DNA of 64,000 nt from Elusimicrobiota bacterium (GCA_030696455.1 JAUYSH010000116.1:1-64000); one strand, 5' to 3'; counted from the first letter of the stretch, positions 14,731 through 23,339 are shown. Program-made: numbers and translations. The notes: generated by a model not told the origin, from the sequence alone.

Positions 14731-15400
14731 GGGCCCAGAAATTATGAATTTCCGAGGGCGTAACAACGTTTATCCAATGGCCCCCATATAGACTTACCAG
14801 GAGACAAATTAATAGCCCGACGTAATCATTTGCCGGCAAAGGAAAGGACGGTTGCGTGGTAGGAATCCATGATGGACAATTAATATATGGGAGAGGTGCA
14901 TCACCAGGGCCGTCGTATGTGACGCAGAGTTGTGCATGTTGAAAGTCGTGGCTAGCTACACTCCCTGTTTTGCCCGCGGGGTGTCCTGTTTCAAATCGAT
15001 ATCCGAAGGCGTGCAATTTCTCATCATGGACCGTAACGAGATGGAGCCCGAGTTTGACCTCCTCCTTTCCCTTGAAAGAGTATCGGAATGACAGTATGGG
15101 GATAAATGCAGAATTTTTGTCTAGAGGGGGCAAGTACAAGAATCGATTGCCCGCATAGGAATTCGCTAGGAGCTGAGTATCCTTGGGTAGGAATTTCTCC
15201 AGCGATTGATAATCTAAGGGGCCAAAATGGGATTGCGCTGCGATAAGAATGTCAGACACGCCTGCAGGGAGGGTTCCCTTCCAGCGCGAATTTTGGGTTT
15301 GCCAGAGCGACTTCAAGAGATCACAAAATGTTTTAGAGCGGTGATCCAGCGGCGATTTTGTTTTTGAAGTTTTAGCTGGCATACCGGGCGTGTGGAGCAT
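14705..15400 (-). CDS. Unknown protein of the defence-like island
   Basis: A 231-residue soluble protein with no motif I recognise. It is rich in aromatic residues, with a Lys-rich N-terminus (KTSKTKSPLDHRSK) and a beta-rich middle (FIPILSFRYSFKGKEEVKLGLHLVTVHDEKLHAFGYRFE). It overlaps the end of the receiver-domain gene (alternative ATG at 15382) and its stop lies at the start of the HNH gene, so it belongs to the operon. A role as adaptor or nuclease partner is possible, but nothing in the sequence shows it. Confidence 0.7.
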   Translation of the reverse strand: MLHTPGMPAKTSKTKSPLDHRSKTFCDLLKSLWQTQNSRWKGTLPAGVSDILIAAQSHFGPLDYQSLEKFLPKDTQLLANSYAGNRFLYLPPLDKNSAFIPILSFRYSFKGKEEVKLGLHLVTVHDEKLHAFGYRFETGHPAGKTGSVASHDFQHAQLCVTYDGPGDAPLPYINCPSWIPTTQPSFPLPANDYVGLLICLLVSLYGGHWINVVTPSEIHNFWAHANSWKST

Positions 15401-16562
15401 AAATCACATCGCCTACCGGCGACACATATCTCCGGGCATAGGGAGAATCCGTTTCCGAGATAAATTCCTTCGATTTAGATTTATCGACGAATCTGCTGCG
15501 ATCCTCTGCGAAAACGAAGGATGGCAAAGTCGTCTTCCATGGCTCAGCTACTTCTGGTATGGCGGAGTTGTTGGATATTCCTTTCCAAAACCACGCGGGC
15601 CTCGACAACCAGTGCGATTTGGTGAATCGGTGGGCCTCAACTGAAGAATGCTTGATTCCAAGGGAAGAAAGGTTGGACGTTCGGGCCGCGAGCAAGTCCC
15701 ATGATTTCAAACGATTTGCCGGTTTGGTGAGCAGGCTTGGATAGCGCCAAACAAGATGCGGGGCGTCAACGAGAATGTCCTGACCTTGTAAAACCAGGGA
15801 TTCGAGCCATTTCGACACTCGTGCGGCTGCAATCCGTGCGATCACCTCCGGAGGTGCCTTTCTGGCTTTTTCATCCTTGCCACGCAGGCCATTCAGGAAG
15901 GCAACTTTGCGAAATGTTACTGAATGCACATCCTCAAGAAGAAATTCAGCAACGCTTCTTGAGAAAGAGTCGACAACATCTCTAGGGAATCCCAGAAAGT
16001 CGCAGATCGGCTTGTCTAGATTAGCTTCGGCATCTTGTACCTGGCGCTCGAAGGAAGTCCAATGATCGGATAATGAGGGCCATGTCCATGGATGAAACTC
16101 GGACGAACCCAACCCCCAGAGCGCTGAATTGGCGAGTTGGACAGTAGGAATATGAAGATCAGCGAAGGAGTCGGGGTGATCCCTCAATGTGAGATCGAAC
16201 CGATTCCCGGGTTCGAAATTTAAACCGACTATATAGCCGCAAGTCGAAAAGCAACGGACAAGATAAGAAACCTCCTCGCCGGTGATATATAATTTTTCAC
16301 CTAAAATTCCGACGAGATCGTAATCCACAAGGAGTACAGACGCGTTGTCGAAAATAGATTTATTCTTCCAGGGCTTGCCGGCCCGGAATAATTCCTGGCG
16401 ATGGCGCAGGATTCCGAGTTCGTTGGCGAATTGTGCAGAATCGACAGGAACTACATCGGAAAATAGTTTCTTGGATAGCTTTAGCTTCTTAAGCTTGCGT
16501 GCCCACTGATTGACAAGCAGAGTCTCGTCATCCAGGACTAAAATATTTTTTGGGATCATCAT
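15372..16562 (-). CDS. Receiver-domain protein with a large unknown C-terminal region
   Basis: A 396-residue protein. Residues 1-130 look like a response-regulator receiver: NILVLDDE gives the acidic pair D11-D12, and VLLVDYDLVG gives a candidate phosphoacceptor D80. The remaining 260 residues match no known output domain. Start taken at 16562: the ATG overlaps the kinase stop by 4 nt and has GGAGG about 9 nt upstream. It directly follows the GHKL/histidine-kinase gene, so it is the obvious phosphotransfer partner. Odd points are the long insert between the acidic pair and D80 and the lack of a DNA-binding motif, which suggest an effector or scaffold rather than a transcription factor. Confidence 0.75.
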   Translation of the reverse strand: MMIPKNILVLDDETLLVNQWARKLKKLKLSKKLFSDVVPVDSAQFANELGILRHRQELFRAGKPWKNKSIFDNASVLLVDYDLVGILGEKLYITGEEVSYLVRCFSTCGYIVGLNFEPGNRFDLTLRDHPDSFADLHIPTVQLANSALWGLGSSEFHPWTWPSLSDHWTSFERQVQDAEANLDKPICDFLGFPRDVVDSFSRSVAEFLLEDVHSVTFRKVAFLNGLRGKDEKARKAPPEVIARIAAARVSKWLESLVLQGQDILVDAPHLVWRYPSLLTKPANRLKSWDLLAARTSNLSSLGIKHSSVEAHRFTKSHWLSRPAWFWKGISNNSAIPEVAEPWKTTLPSFVFAEDRSRFVDKSKSKEFISETDSPYARRYVSPVGDVIYAPHARYAS

Positions 16563-18670
16563 TCCTGCTCCCTCCACGCCAAACGAAAGGCGGTGTTGTA
16601 GCCGCGATCCGGGCTGACAAATCCAACTTCGCAGCCCAAGTTGCCTGCAACGAGCTTTACAATCGTTAGTCCAAGGCCAGTTCCGCCATATCCGAGGGCC
16701 TGGCGCTCGTGAGATATTGCGGCCCCGCGCGCGAAGGGTTCAAACAGCTTCTCTGCGCCTGGAAGTTTTACGCCGCAGCCACTGTCTTCAACAAGCAACT
16801 CTCTTGTCTTTCCAATAGAGCGAGATCTAATTCGGATCCTTTTATTGTCGCTATCGAGGATTGCGTTGAAAGCGTTGATAAAAACATTCTGAAAGACGGC
16901 AGTCCACTCTGCAAAGGAACCCTTTGGGAGCAGAAGATCTTCGTCGGTGCCCTCGATATCGACGATAGTTCCTCGTGCGAGTGTTTTTGTTTGATTGCGA
17001 ACGTCGTCTAAGACTTGCCTGGCATTAAGGCGCGATCTTTGCGAACGGTTTTCTTCGACGGCCAAGTAGGTGAATAGTGATTGTGTGTCTTTGGCCCTTC
17101 TAACCCAGCTAGAAAGCTGGGATTTCAGATCAGCGAGCTGGAGGCGTAGCGAGGGTGCCTTTTGCTCGATAGCGGACACTTCTTCGATAATCCCATCGAT
17201 GGCACTAAGTTGTTTTTGTAGTTCATGTTGATAGGCGAGGGTCGAAATTCCAGCGGTTGCGAGCGGCCCGAGCAAGGCCATTCGGTTATCGTAGGCCTGA
17301 GCCTCCTTTTCGGCTGCATTAACCACGTCCTTAATCGAGATGCTGAGTGCTACGTATGTCTTGGGCGCAATTTGATTCCGGAATGACTCCAAGACGGATT
17401 GGAGTCGAACCGCCTTGTCCGATGTCGGTTCGATCTCTGCTTCGACTTCGCGAATTTCAGAAGCTCGACGAGCTTCTTCCATTGCGTAATAGTCAATCGC
17501 CCAACGAAGCATGTAGACCAAATCCTCGTAAGCCTTGCCTTGGCCCAGGCGATCGCGAGTAATCTGAATTGACAGGCTTCGCTCCGTGGCCGTATTTACA
17601 TTTACAACACCGAAGATTCGGCCTAGTGTGGGGAGGAAATTCATTCCACGATCTACGTGCAGGTCGGCTGGGAGAAGCTTGGAATTCCCTAAGCGGTGAG
17701 AGTGATCGGCCTCAATTCGTAGCCAGTCGCTTTGTGCTGTACCGTAATAGGGAAGACGGAAGCCGGCATCATAAACGTGAACCCCGCCGTATTCTTTGAA
17801 GTAATCACGTGCGTCCTTTACGCGGATGCCGTGAGGCTGCCTTTTCTCAAGGTGATAGATGCGAATTTCGAAATCTCCGCCAAGGAGCTTGGAGTCCGGA
17901 ATCCTGTATTGAACTGCTACGGGACGCTCGCCTGCGAACTCTATCGAGAGATCAACCTTCCCATTAGTATTCCGCCCGACCAATCTTGCATTCCATATAT
18001 CAACAATTGCGCGAATCTGCCGTTCGAAAGTTTTTGCAAAGGCGTGTTCGGGGCTGGTAAATACAATCTTGAAATCGGCCTTGCTGCTTGCATGTGCAGG
18101 ACGATGAAATGGGGGCTGCAACCACCATATTTCTTTGGCGAGACCTCGGAAATCGTCAGTGGTCCACTTGTGGCGTAATCCTTCAAGACGAATAATTGTA
18201 CCGGTCTCTTTAAGGGCGCGGGATACGGGTGCGTAGTGGACCTTGGCGTGGGTCAGATCGCCGGCACTTACTGCGCGTTCCCAATCGACTTGGGCGCTGA
18301 GGCCATCCTTCGCTCCTCTTGGGATCGTAGTCAGTAGAAGGCGTTTTGCCAGAAACTGAACCGCGAGCCTTCCGACTCCTTTTGATCCCGTGAGAGGCCG
18401 CCCATGGACGCGCGAATGCGCCTCGCGTCCCTTATGCGGGGATCCAATTCGCATCCAGAAATCGCGAAATTGCTCAAAGTCCATCCCCGTCCCGTTATCT
18501 GAGACTGAAATCGCGTCGGAATTCGGGTCGAAAGTGATTTCAACCCTGGTTGCATCAGCGTCGTAGCTGTTCTTAATCAATTCGGCTAGCGCGATGTGCG
18601 GCTTCCCGACGAGGCGTTCGCCGAGTTCCTTTAGCAGTGCTGAATCGACGGTAAAATTAATTGATTCCAT
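16559..18670 (-). CDS. Double GHKL ATPase with a histidine-kinase module
   Basis: A 703-residue protein. The N-terminus is a MutL/Hsp90/MORC-like GHKL ATPase: ELIKNSYDADAT (about residues 30-41), DNGTGMD, and GSKGVGRLA. The middle is followed by a coiled-coil with an H-box-like LAYQHELQKQL carrying His482. The C-terminus is a second, histidine-kinase-type ATPase: NVFINAFNAIL near 598, VEDSGCGV, and GGTGLGLTIVKL. There are no membrane segments, so it is cytoplasmic. I infer that the N-terminal ATPase senses DNA or damage and the C-terminal kinase signals to the adjacent receiver protein. GHKL ATPases linked to restriction-modification operons are known; this double arrangement I do not recall as characterised. 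Confidence 0.85.
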   Translation of the reverse strand: MESINFTVDSALLKELGERLVGKPHIALAELIKNSYDADATRVEITFDPNSDAISVSDNGTGMDFEQFRDFWMRIGSPHKGREAHSRVHGRPLTGSKGVGRLAVQFLAKRLLLTTIPRGAKDGLSAQVDWERAVSAGDLTHAKVHYAPVSRALKETGTIIRLEGLRHKWTTDDFRGLAKEIWWLQPPFHRPAHASSKADFKIVFTSPEHAFAKTFERQIRAIVDIWNARLVGRNTNGKVDLSIEFAGERPVAVQYRIPDSKLLGGDFEIRIYHLEKRQPHGIRVKDARDYFKEYGGVHVYDAGFRLPYYGTAQSDWLRIEADHSHRLGNSKLLPADLHVDRGMNFLPTLGRIFGVVNVNTATERSLSIQITRDRLGQGKAYEDLVYMLRWAIDYYAMEEARRASEIREVEAEIEPTSDKAVRLQSVLESFRNQIAPKTYVALSISIKDVVNAAEKEAQAYDNRMALLGPLATAGISTLAYQHELQKQLSAIDGIIEEVSAIEQKAPSLRLQLADLKSQLSSWVRRAKDTQSLFTYLAVEENRSQRSRLNARQVLDDVRNQTKTLARGTIVDIEGTDEDLLLPKGSFAEWTAVFQNVFINAFNAILDSDNKRIRIRSRSIGKTRELLVEDSGCGVKLPGAEKLFEPFARGAAISHERQALGYGGTGLGLTIVKLVAGNLGCEVGFVSPDRGYNTAFRLAWREQE

Positions 18671-18676
18671 TCGTGG

Positions 18677-20398
18677 TTAAGCGAGTTGCGGCAATCGATT
18701 CTTAATCGAGTCAGAGGTTTCAGGCAGTGTCATGATCTTCCTGTCATTGGCATCGGCGGCGATCAATTCAAGAGTCAGCACATATGACAATTTCATGGGT
18801 ACTGCATTGCCAATCATCTGGCATAGTTCTGCGCGTTTTCTTACGCTGCTGAAGTCGAAATAATCAGGGAAATATTGAATTCGGGCGGCCTCGTGCGGTG
18901 TAAGCGTTCGTAGTCGGCTGGGATGGATGTACCGCCCTTGGCCGGGAGAACCAAAGCCGCTAGTGATTGTTTGTGCGGGCTCTAAATAGCTCAGCCGACC
19001 GTACATTGATTTATATGAGTGTTTGTCGTTCTGATGGCACTTTGGCCGCATTTTATTGGGGAGATCAATAAGCGAATGCTTGCGAAGGTAATTGATGCGT
19101 TCGATGTTCTTCGGGCTGAGTTTTGCCGCCGCTTGGAAAATATCAGTCCCCTTCGTGTTTGCTAAATCCCCGATTGCCCACTTTACTGTACGATCCTTCT
19201 GGCAATGGTATCTCCGGATAACTTGCGGGATGTTCAACTTGATTACTTTTGATGCAACCAGAACATGGCGACGACGGCGTTGCGGTACGCCTAATGACGT
19301 CAAATCTACGATGTCCTGGGTGACATGATAGCCCAATGACTCAAGATGGGCCTTTGTCTTTGAAACAGCATATTCCTTTCCATGCACGACGCCCGGAACG
19401 TTCTCAATCACTACATGGCGCGGTTTTACCACCTCGACGAACCTTGCAACTCGATTGTAAAGATTATTGCGTGAATCCCTGCGGCGCGTATGGTTGTTCA
19501 AGTCCGAATATCCTTGGCATGGAGGTCCGGCCAGTAGGAGGTCCGGTGTGCTCAGTGATGCTGCAAGTGTTTGTTCGACTTTGGTGGGGGCGGCTCCCAA
19601 TTCTCCGTCCAATAGAAGAACGATATCTTTGTCGAATGTAGACAGCGGCGAAAAATTGTCCTTGAAGACAGCAAGACTTGCCGTATTCATGTCTGCCGCG
19701 AGTAGAGATACGAATTGTCGGCCAGCTGCTCGGCAGGCCTCTGCGGCGCCCAAAGAAAATCCTCCGCAACCGCTAAAAAGGTCAACTGTCGTGAAGGGCG
19801 CGCCCGTCGGAGTAGGCGGGACATTCTTGGACTGAAGAAGCGCCTGTTCAAATACATCTCGCCCGTCTCCGGAAAGCAATCTTGTTGGCAGCGGCAGACG
19901 GGTACTGATGCCGGATCCAATAGAAATCCGTCGTGAAATTGAAGTCCGGTCCAGGATGAAAGTTTCACGAGGCGGAGTGCGTTGCTTTGCAAGAAATTGT
20001 GTTATCGTGCGCTGAAGATCTACAAGTCGATTGGTTTCACATTCCCATATGCAAAGAACATCGAATCCTCTATGGCAAAGCTCTCGTTCCTTCCGTGCGT
20101 CGCGTGCTTTGTTGGCAAGAAACTTCCTTTTCCAGAATCTGATGTTCGTCTTCGGGATGGTCGATTTAGCGCAGCCGTCATGCGCATGCCAGAAACACCC
20201 ATGAACGAAAATGGCCCACCGTTGTCGCCTATTAACAATATCGGGGGTGCCTGGCAATCCTTTTCCCAATATTGAGAAGCTGGTGCCCATTGATTTGAGC
20301 AACCGGCAGACGCTTAGTTCCGGAGCGGTAGAGGACCGCCTGACCCCCCTCATTAGGCGGGAGCGTTCAGGAGTAACACGGTGGCTTACTTGTCGCAA
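18677..20398 (-). CDS. Vsr endonuclease fused to a C5-cytosine DNA methyltransferase
   Basis: A 573-residue fusion. Residues 1-145 are a very-short-patch-repair-type endonuclease: GTPDIV with catalytic D53, then FVHGCFWHAHDGC (H66, C68, H71, H73, C76), and LCIWECET. After a 50-residue linker, a complete 5-methylcytosine methyltransferase follows: motif I DLFSGCGGFS, motif IV GPPCQGYS with nucleophile C294, motif VI ENVPGV, motif VIII PQRRRRHVLVAS and motif X MIGNAVP. The enzyme would methylate cytosine and nick mismatches arising from deamination, or act as a restriction-type pair. The start is a TTG, the only one that keeps the Vsr N-terminus; upstream the frame meets a stop. First gene of the island operon, 6 bp before the kinase. 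Confidence 0.92.
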   Translation of the reverse strand: MRQVSHRVTPERSRLMRGVRRSSTAPELSVCRLLKSMGTSFSILGKGLPGTPDIVNRRQRWAIFVHGCFWHAHDGCAKSTIPKTNIRFWKRKFLANKARDARKERELCHRGFDVLCIWECETNRLVDLQRTITQFLAKQRTPPRETFILDRTSISRRISIGSGISTRLPLPTRLLSGDGRDVFEQALLQSKNVPPTPTGAPFTTVDLFSGCGGFSLGAAEACRAAGRQFVSLLAADMNTASLAVFKDNFSPLSTFDKDIVLLLDGELGAAPTKVEQTLAASLSTPDLLLAGPPCQGYSDLNNHTRRRDSRNNLYNRVARFVEVVKPRHVVIENVPGVVHGKEYAVSKTKAHLESLGYHVTQDIVDLTSLGVPQRRRRHVLVASKVIKLNIPQVIRRYHCQKDRTVKWAIGDLANTKGTDIFQAAAKLSPKNIERINYLRKHSLIDLPNKMRPKCHQNDKHSYKSMYGRLSYLEPAQTITSGFGSPGQGRYIHPSRLRTLTPHEAARIQYFPDYFDFSSVRKRAELCQMIGNAVPMKLSYVLTLELIAADANDRKIMTLPETSDSIKNRLPQLA

Positions 20399-20451
20399 TG
20401 GGTGTTTAGCGTTCTAAGCAAATTTATCCATTTTTTTGCTCTGAGGCATAC

Positions 20452-20489
20452 AAAAAAACAAGCCCCAGCACAGCAGCACTGGGGCTTGT
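20452..20489 (-). terminator. Rho-independent terminator of ahcY
   Basis: An 11-bp stem (ACAAGCCCCAG with CTGGGGCTTGT, 20458-20489), a 10-nt loop, then seven Ts on the minus strand. It lies just after the ahcY stop and also insulates the defence-like operon from read-through. Confidence 0.9.
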
Positions 20490-20503
20490 CTCTTTAAACG
20501 GCT

Positions 20504-21829
20504 TTAGTAACGGTAGTTGTCGGGCTTGAACGGCCCTTCCACCGCGATCCCGAGGTACTCGGCCTGCCCCTTCGTGAGCTTGGTGAGCTTCGCGCCGAGC
20601 TTCCCGAGGTGCAGCATCGCGACCTTCTCATCGAGATGCTTGGGCAGCAGGTAAACCTGCTTCTTGTACTTGCCCGTGGCCTTGTTCTCCCACAGCTCGA
20701 GCTGCGCCATCACCTGGTTGGTGAACGAGCACGACATCACGAACGACGGATGCCCCGTCGCGCAGCCCAGGTTGACGAGCCGGCCTTCGGCCAAGACGGT
20801 CACGACCTTGCCCGAGGGCCACACGAACTGGTCCACCTGCGGCTTGATCTCGACCTTCTTGAGATTCTTGTCGGAGGTCAAGGAAGCGATGTCGATCTCG
20901 AGGTCGAAGGGCCCGATGTAGCAGACGATCGCCTGGTTCTTCATCGCGTCGAGATGCTTGCGCAGGATCACGTCCTTGCACCCCGTGGCGGTCACGAAGA
21001 TGTCGCCGAGAGCGGCGGCCTCGTCCATCGTGACGACCTCATAGCCTTCCATGCACGCCTGGAGGGCGTTGATCGGGTCGATCTCGGTGATGAGCACGCG
21101 CGCGCCCTGGCCGCGCATCGACTGCGCGCAGCCCTTGCCCACGTCGCCGTACCCCGCCACGACCGCGATCTTGCCCGCGATCATGACGTCGGTCGCGCGC
21201 TTGATCCCGTCGAGCAGCGACTCACGGCAGCCGTACAGGTTGTCGAACTTGGACTTCGTGCACGAGTCGTTGATGTTGATGGCGGGGGTGAGGAGCGTGC
21301 CGGCCGCGGCGCGCTGGATGAGGCGATGGACGCCGGTGGTCGTCTCTTCCGAGAGGCCCACGATGTCCTTGGCCATGTCCGGGAACCGGTCGAAGACCAT
21401 GTTCGTCAGGTCGCCGCCGTCGTCGAGGATCATGTTGAGGGGCTGGCCGTCGGGGAACTTGAGCGTCTGCTCGATGCACCAGTCGAAGTCCTTCTCGGAG
21501 AGGCCCTTCCAGGCGAACACTCCGCACTTGCCCGCGGCGGCGATGGCGGCGGCCGCGTGATCCTGCGTCGAGAAGATGTTGCAGGAGGACCAGCGGACCT
21601 CGGCGCCGAGCTCGAGAAGCGTCTCGATGAGCACGGCCGTCTGGATGGTCATGTGCAGGCAGCCCGCGATGCGCGCGCCTTTAAGAGGAAGCTTGCCCTT
21701 GTACTCGGCGCGAAGCGCCATGAGGCCCGGCATCTCGTTCTCGGCGATGGTGATTTCCTTGCGGCCCCAGTCGGCGAGGGTGATGTCTTTGACCTTGTAG
21801 TCGTTCTTCATGGCGGTGGCGGTGGGCAT
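20504..21829 (-). CDS. ahcY: Adenosylhomocysteinase (S-adenosylhomocysteine hydrolase)
   Basis: A 441-residue NAD-dependent enzyme that reversibly splits S-adenosylhomocysteine into adenosine and homocysteine, removing the product inhibitor of methyltransferases. Visible signatures are [17 protein letters not shown], the NAD-binding [25 protein letters not shown], and the C-terminal KPDNYRY whose Lys and Tyr contact NAD. The ATG at 21829 has AGGAG 5 nt upstream. A strong stem-loop terminator follows the gene, and an extended -10 box precedes it. It was probably there before the neighbouring low-GC island. Confidence 0.97.
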   Translation of the reverse strand: MPTATAMKNDYKVKDITLADWGRKEITIAENEMPGLMALRAEYKGKLPLKGARIAGCLHMTIQTAVLIETLLELGAEVRWSSCNIFSTQDHAAAAIAAAGKCGVFAWKGLSEKDFDWCIEQTLKFPDGQPLNMILDDGGDLTNMVFDRFPDMAKDIVGLSEETTTGVHRLIQRAAAGTLLTPAININDSCTKSKFDNLYGCRESLLDGIKRATDVMIAGKIAVVAGYGDVGKGCAQSMRGQGARVLITEIDPINALQACMEGYEVVTMDEAAALGDIFVTATGCKDVILRKHLDAMKNQAIVCYIGPFDLEIDIASLTSDKNLKKVEIKPQVDQFVWPSGKVVTVLAEGRLVNLGCATGHPSFVMSCSFTNQVMAQLELWENKATGKYKKQVYLLPKHLDEKVAMLHLGKLGAKLTKLTKGQAEYLGIAVEGPFKPDNYRY

Positions 21830-21862
21830 CGGATCTCCTGTTTGTTGTGGAATCGAATGGTA

Positions 21863-21868
21863 ATTATA
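21863..21868 (-). promoter_or_regulatory. Extended -10 promoter element of ahcY
   Basis: TGGTATAAT on the minus strand (hexamer 21863-21868), about 33 nt before the ATG, leaving room for the AGGAG ribosome-binding site. This is a conventional leader, unlike the 6-nt arrangement at many other genes here. Confidence 0.6.
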
Positions 21869-21887
21869 CCAGATTCTCGACGAGGAA

Positions 21888-22271
21888 CTACCGTTCGAGA
21901 AGGATCTTGTCGATGGCCTTCTTGGCGGTCTGCAGGTCGACCCCGTAGAGGCGGCGATACAGCTGCATGGCCTCGATCATCTGGCCGTTGCGGGCCATTT
22001 GGATGATCTCGGCGCGGCCCATATTGACCGGGAGCTTGGCCCCGGAGGACTGGCCTTGGCGGGCGGCTTCCTCGGCCGCCTCCTCGACGGCGTGCTTGAT
22101 GGCGCCGAGGACGCCGGCGAAGGTGGGGGCCTCCCGCTCGTCCTTAGGGGAATCGTCGCCCGGGAGAGGGGGTCGAGGGCGGCCGCGAAGCGGGTTGACC
22201 GTGATGATCTCGGTCGAGCGCTTGTAGAGGATGATGAAGACGACGGCGACGAGGCCGAGGAAGATCCACAT
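21888..22271 (-). CDS. Membrane-anchored protein with an L7/L12-like C-terminal helix pair
   Basis: A 127-residue protein: one N-terminal transmembrane segment ([14 protein letters not shown]), a Pro-rich and acidic linker, then [35 protein letters not shown]. That last segment resembles the helical part of the ribosomal L7/L12 C-terminal domain (KIEAIKLYRE...GLKEAK), which occurs in small proteins of unknown role. Start ATG at 22271 lies 6 nt after a TATAAT. A degraded relative is at 23340-23520. Function unknown. Confidence 0.75.
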   Translation of the reverse strand: MWIFLGLVAVVFIILYKRSTEIITVNPLRGRPRPPLPGDDSPKDEREAPTFAGVLGAIKHAVEEAAEEAARQGQSSGAKLPVNMGRAEIIQMARNGQMIEAMQLYRRLYGVDLQTAKKAIDKILLER

Positions 22272-22277
22272 CCCCGG

Positions 22278-22283
22278 ATTATA
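22278..22283 (-). promoter_or_regulatory. -10 element of the 21888-22271 gene
   Basis: A consensus TATAAT, 6 nt before the ATG at 22271, lying in the short gap after the 22289-22510 gene. Confidence 0.5.
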
Positions 22284-22288
22284 TGGAA

Positions 22289-22510
22289 TTAGTCGGCGGG
22301 ATGAAGGATCGCGTCGATCTTCTCGGCGGCGACGGGCATGTTCAGGCGGAGCCAGAACAGGACCTCTTCCGGTTGAGGGGCGGGGCGGCCGGGCTTCTCG
22401 GCGGCCATGAGCTGGTGGGCCATGGTCATCTGAGCGGGGGAGATCACCGAGGCGATCACCTGGGCCACGATCTTGCGGCGGGAGCCGTCGAGGGAAACGA
22501 GGGTCATCAT
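22289..22510 (-). CDS. Small hypothetical protein, 73 residues
   Basis: A soluble, helical protein of 73 residues (72 if the second ATG is used). It starts MMTLVSLDGSRRKIVAQVIASVI and ends VAAEKIDAILHPAD. No family recognised. The start follows TACAAT by 6 nt, and the reading frame fills the space between promoters, which supports it being real. Same strand as the L7/L12-like gene, 17 bp upstream of it. Confidence 0.6.
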   Translation of the reverse strand: MMTLVSLDGSRRKIVAQVIASVISPAQMTMAHQLMAAEKPGRPAPQPEEVLFWLRLNMPVAAEKIDAILHPAD

Positions 22511-22516
22511 GGAGCT

Positions 22517-22522
22517 ATTGTA
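22517..22522 (-). promoter_or_regulatory. -10-like element of the 22289-22510 gene
   Basis: TACAAT, 6 nt before the first ATG at 22510. Confidence 0.4.
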
Positions 22523-22704
22523 GCGGGAAGGGAGAGGATGCTCATATGCGCGCGGTCATGAGCGGGGGTTACCCGCGCTCAATAGGTCGTAGTGCCCAAG
22601 AACGGCTTGGGCCTTGGGGTGGCGATGCAACTTTTTGGGGTGGTCAAACGTATATAGAGTGTGGGCCCGAGGGCCCTTGTGAAATGACGGAGGTGGGGGA
22701 TACA

Positions 22705-22992
22705 ATGTCCGAAGCGAAAGAAGCCGACAGCGAGGATTTAAGGGCCGTCGTGCGGCGGATCGCCGTAAAAGTATCCGGATTGGAATCGTTGCTGTCCGAG
22801 ATGGCGCGCTCCGAGACCGTCAGGAGCGCCTTCGACGGAATCCGAGCCCGGCTGGACGGCTTCACGAAGGAGATACTCGCATCGCGGACTCAGCGGACGC
22901 TTCAGGACAAAAGCGTCAACGACCTCAGAGAACTGGTGGGGAAGCAGGAACTGCGCTTGACGCGCTTGGAAAATTTGGGAGGAAAACCATGA
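22705..22992 (+). CDS. Small coiled-coil hypothetical protein
   Basis: A 95-residue protein, start at 22705 because GGAGGTGGGGG lies just upstream; the longer frame from 22546 reads through non-protein-like sequence. It is almost all helix with heptad-like leucines (VVRRIAVKVSGLESLLSEMAR; DLRELVGKQELRLTRLENL). The stop overlaps the next ATG (ATGA), so the two form an operon. Codon use is less GC-rich than in the surrounding housekeeping genes. Function unknown. Confidence 0.65.
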   Translation: MSEAKEADSEDLRAVVRRIAVKVSGLESLLSEMARSETVRSAFDGIRARLDGFTKEILASRTQRTLQDKSVNDLRELVGKQELRLTRLENLGGKP

Positions 22993-23330
22993 AACGCGAA
23001 ACTTTGAAGAGTATGATCGGCGACTACCGCAAATCCCTGGTCAGGCCGGAGATGGTGGACGATCGTTATTTGGCCAAGCTGATGCGATCGAGGGAGCAGA
23101 TCAGCCTGCGATATGAAAAGGGGAAGCGGGCCCTTTACGCCAAAAAATCGCTGACGGACGAGGCGCGGGGGAAAGCCTTCGAACGGCTTCAGCGGCGCAT
23201 AGCGGAAGCGCGTGAGCGTCTGCGGCCCCTTGAGCGAATCTGCGATCGCCGCGGCCAGAGGGAAATGGTCAAACTTCTTCAGTTGACCAAGGCCAAGGCA
23301 CCCCCCGCGCGCAGGCGCGCCGCCGTTTAA
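22989..23330 (+). CDS. Small basic coiled-coil hypothetical protein
   Basis: A 113-residue, strongly basic helical protein: DYRKSLVRPEMVDDRYLAKLMRSREQ, then a long Arg/Glu-rich helix (FERLQRRIAEARERLRPLER) and a KAPPARRRAAV tail. Translationally coupled to the preceding coiled-coil gene by a 4-nt overlap. The pair may form a hetero-oligomer. No family recognised and no functional motif seen. Confidence 0.65.
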   Translation: MKRETLKSMIGDYRKSLVRPEMVDDRYLAKLMRSREQISLRYEKGKRALYAKKSLTDEARGKAFERLQRRIAEARERLRPLERICDRRGQREMVKLLQLTKAKAPPARRRAAV

Positions 23331-23339
23331 CGCGCTTCG

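Noticed and set aside
13717-20398. Island as a prophage or integrative element
   Set aside because: No integrase, structural phage genes, tRNA attachment site or flanking direct repeats were found.
21830-21887. Possible SAH riboswitch before ahcY
   Set aside because: The leader after the extended -10 box is only about 30 nt, too short for the known aptamer, and contains a plain AGGAG site.
20609-22006. A 465-residue frame antisense to ahcY
   Set aside because: Shadow of a highly conserved gene; no independent start signal.
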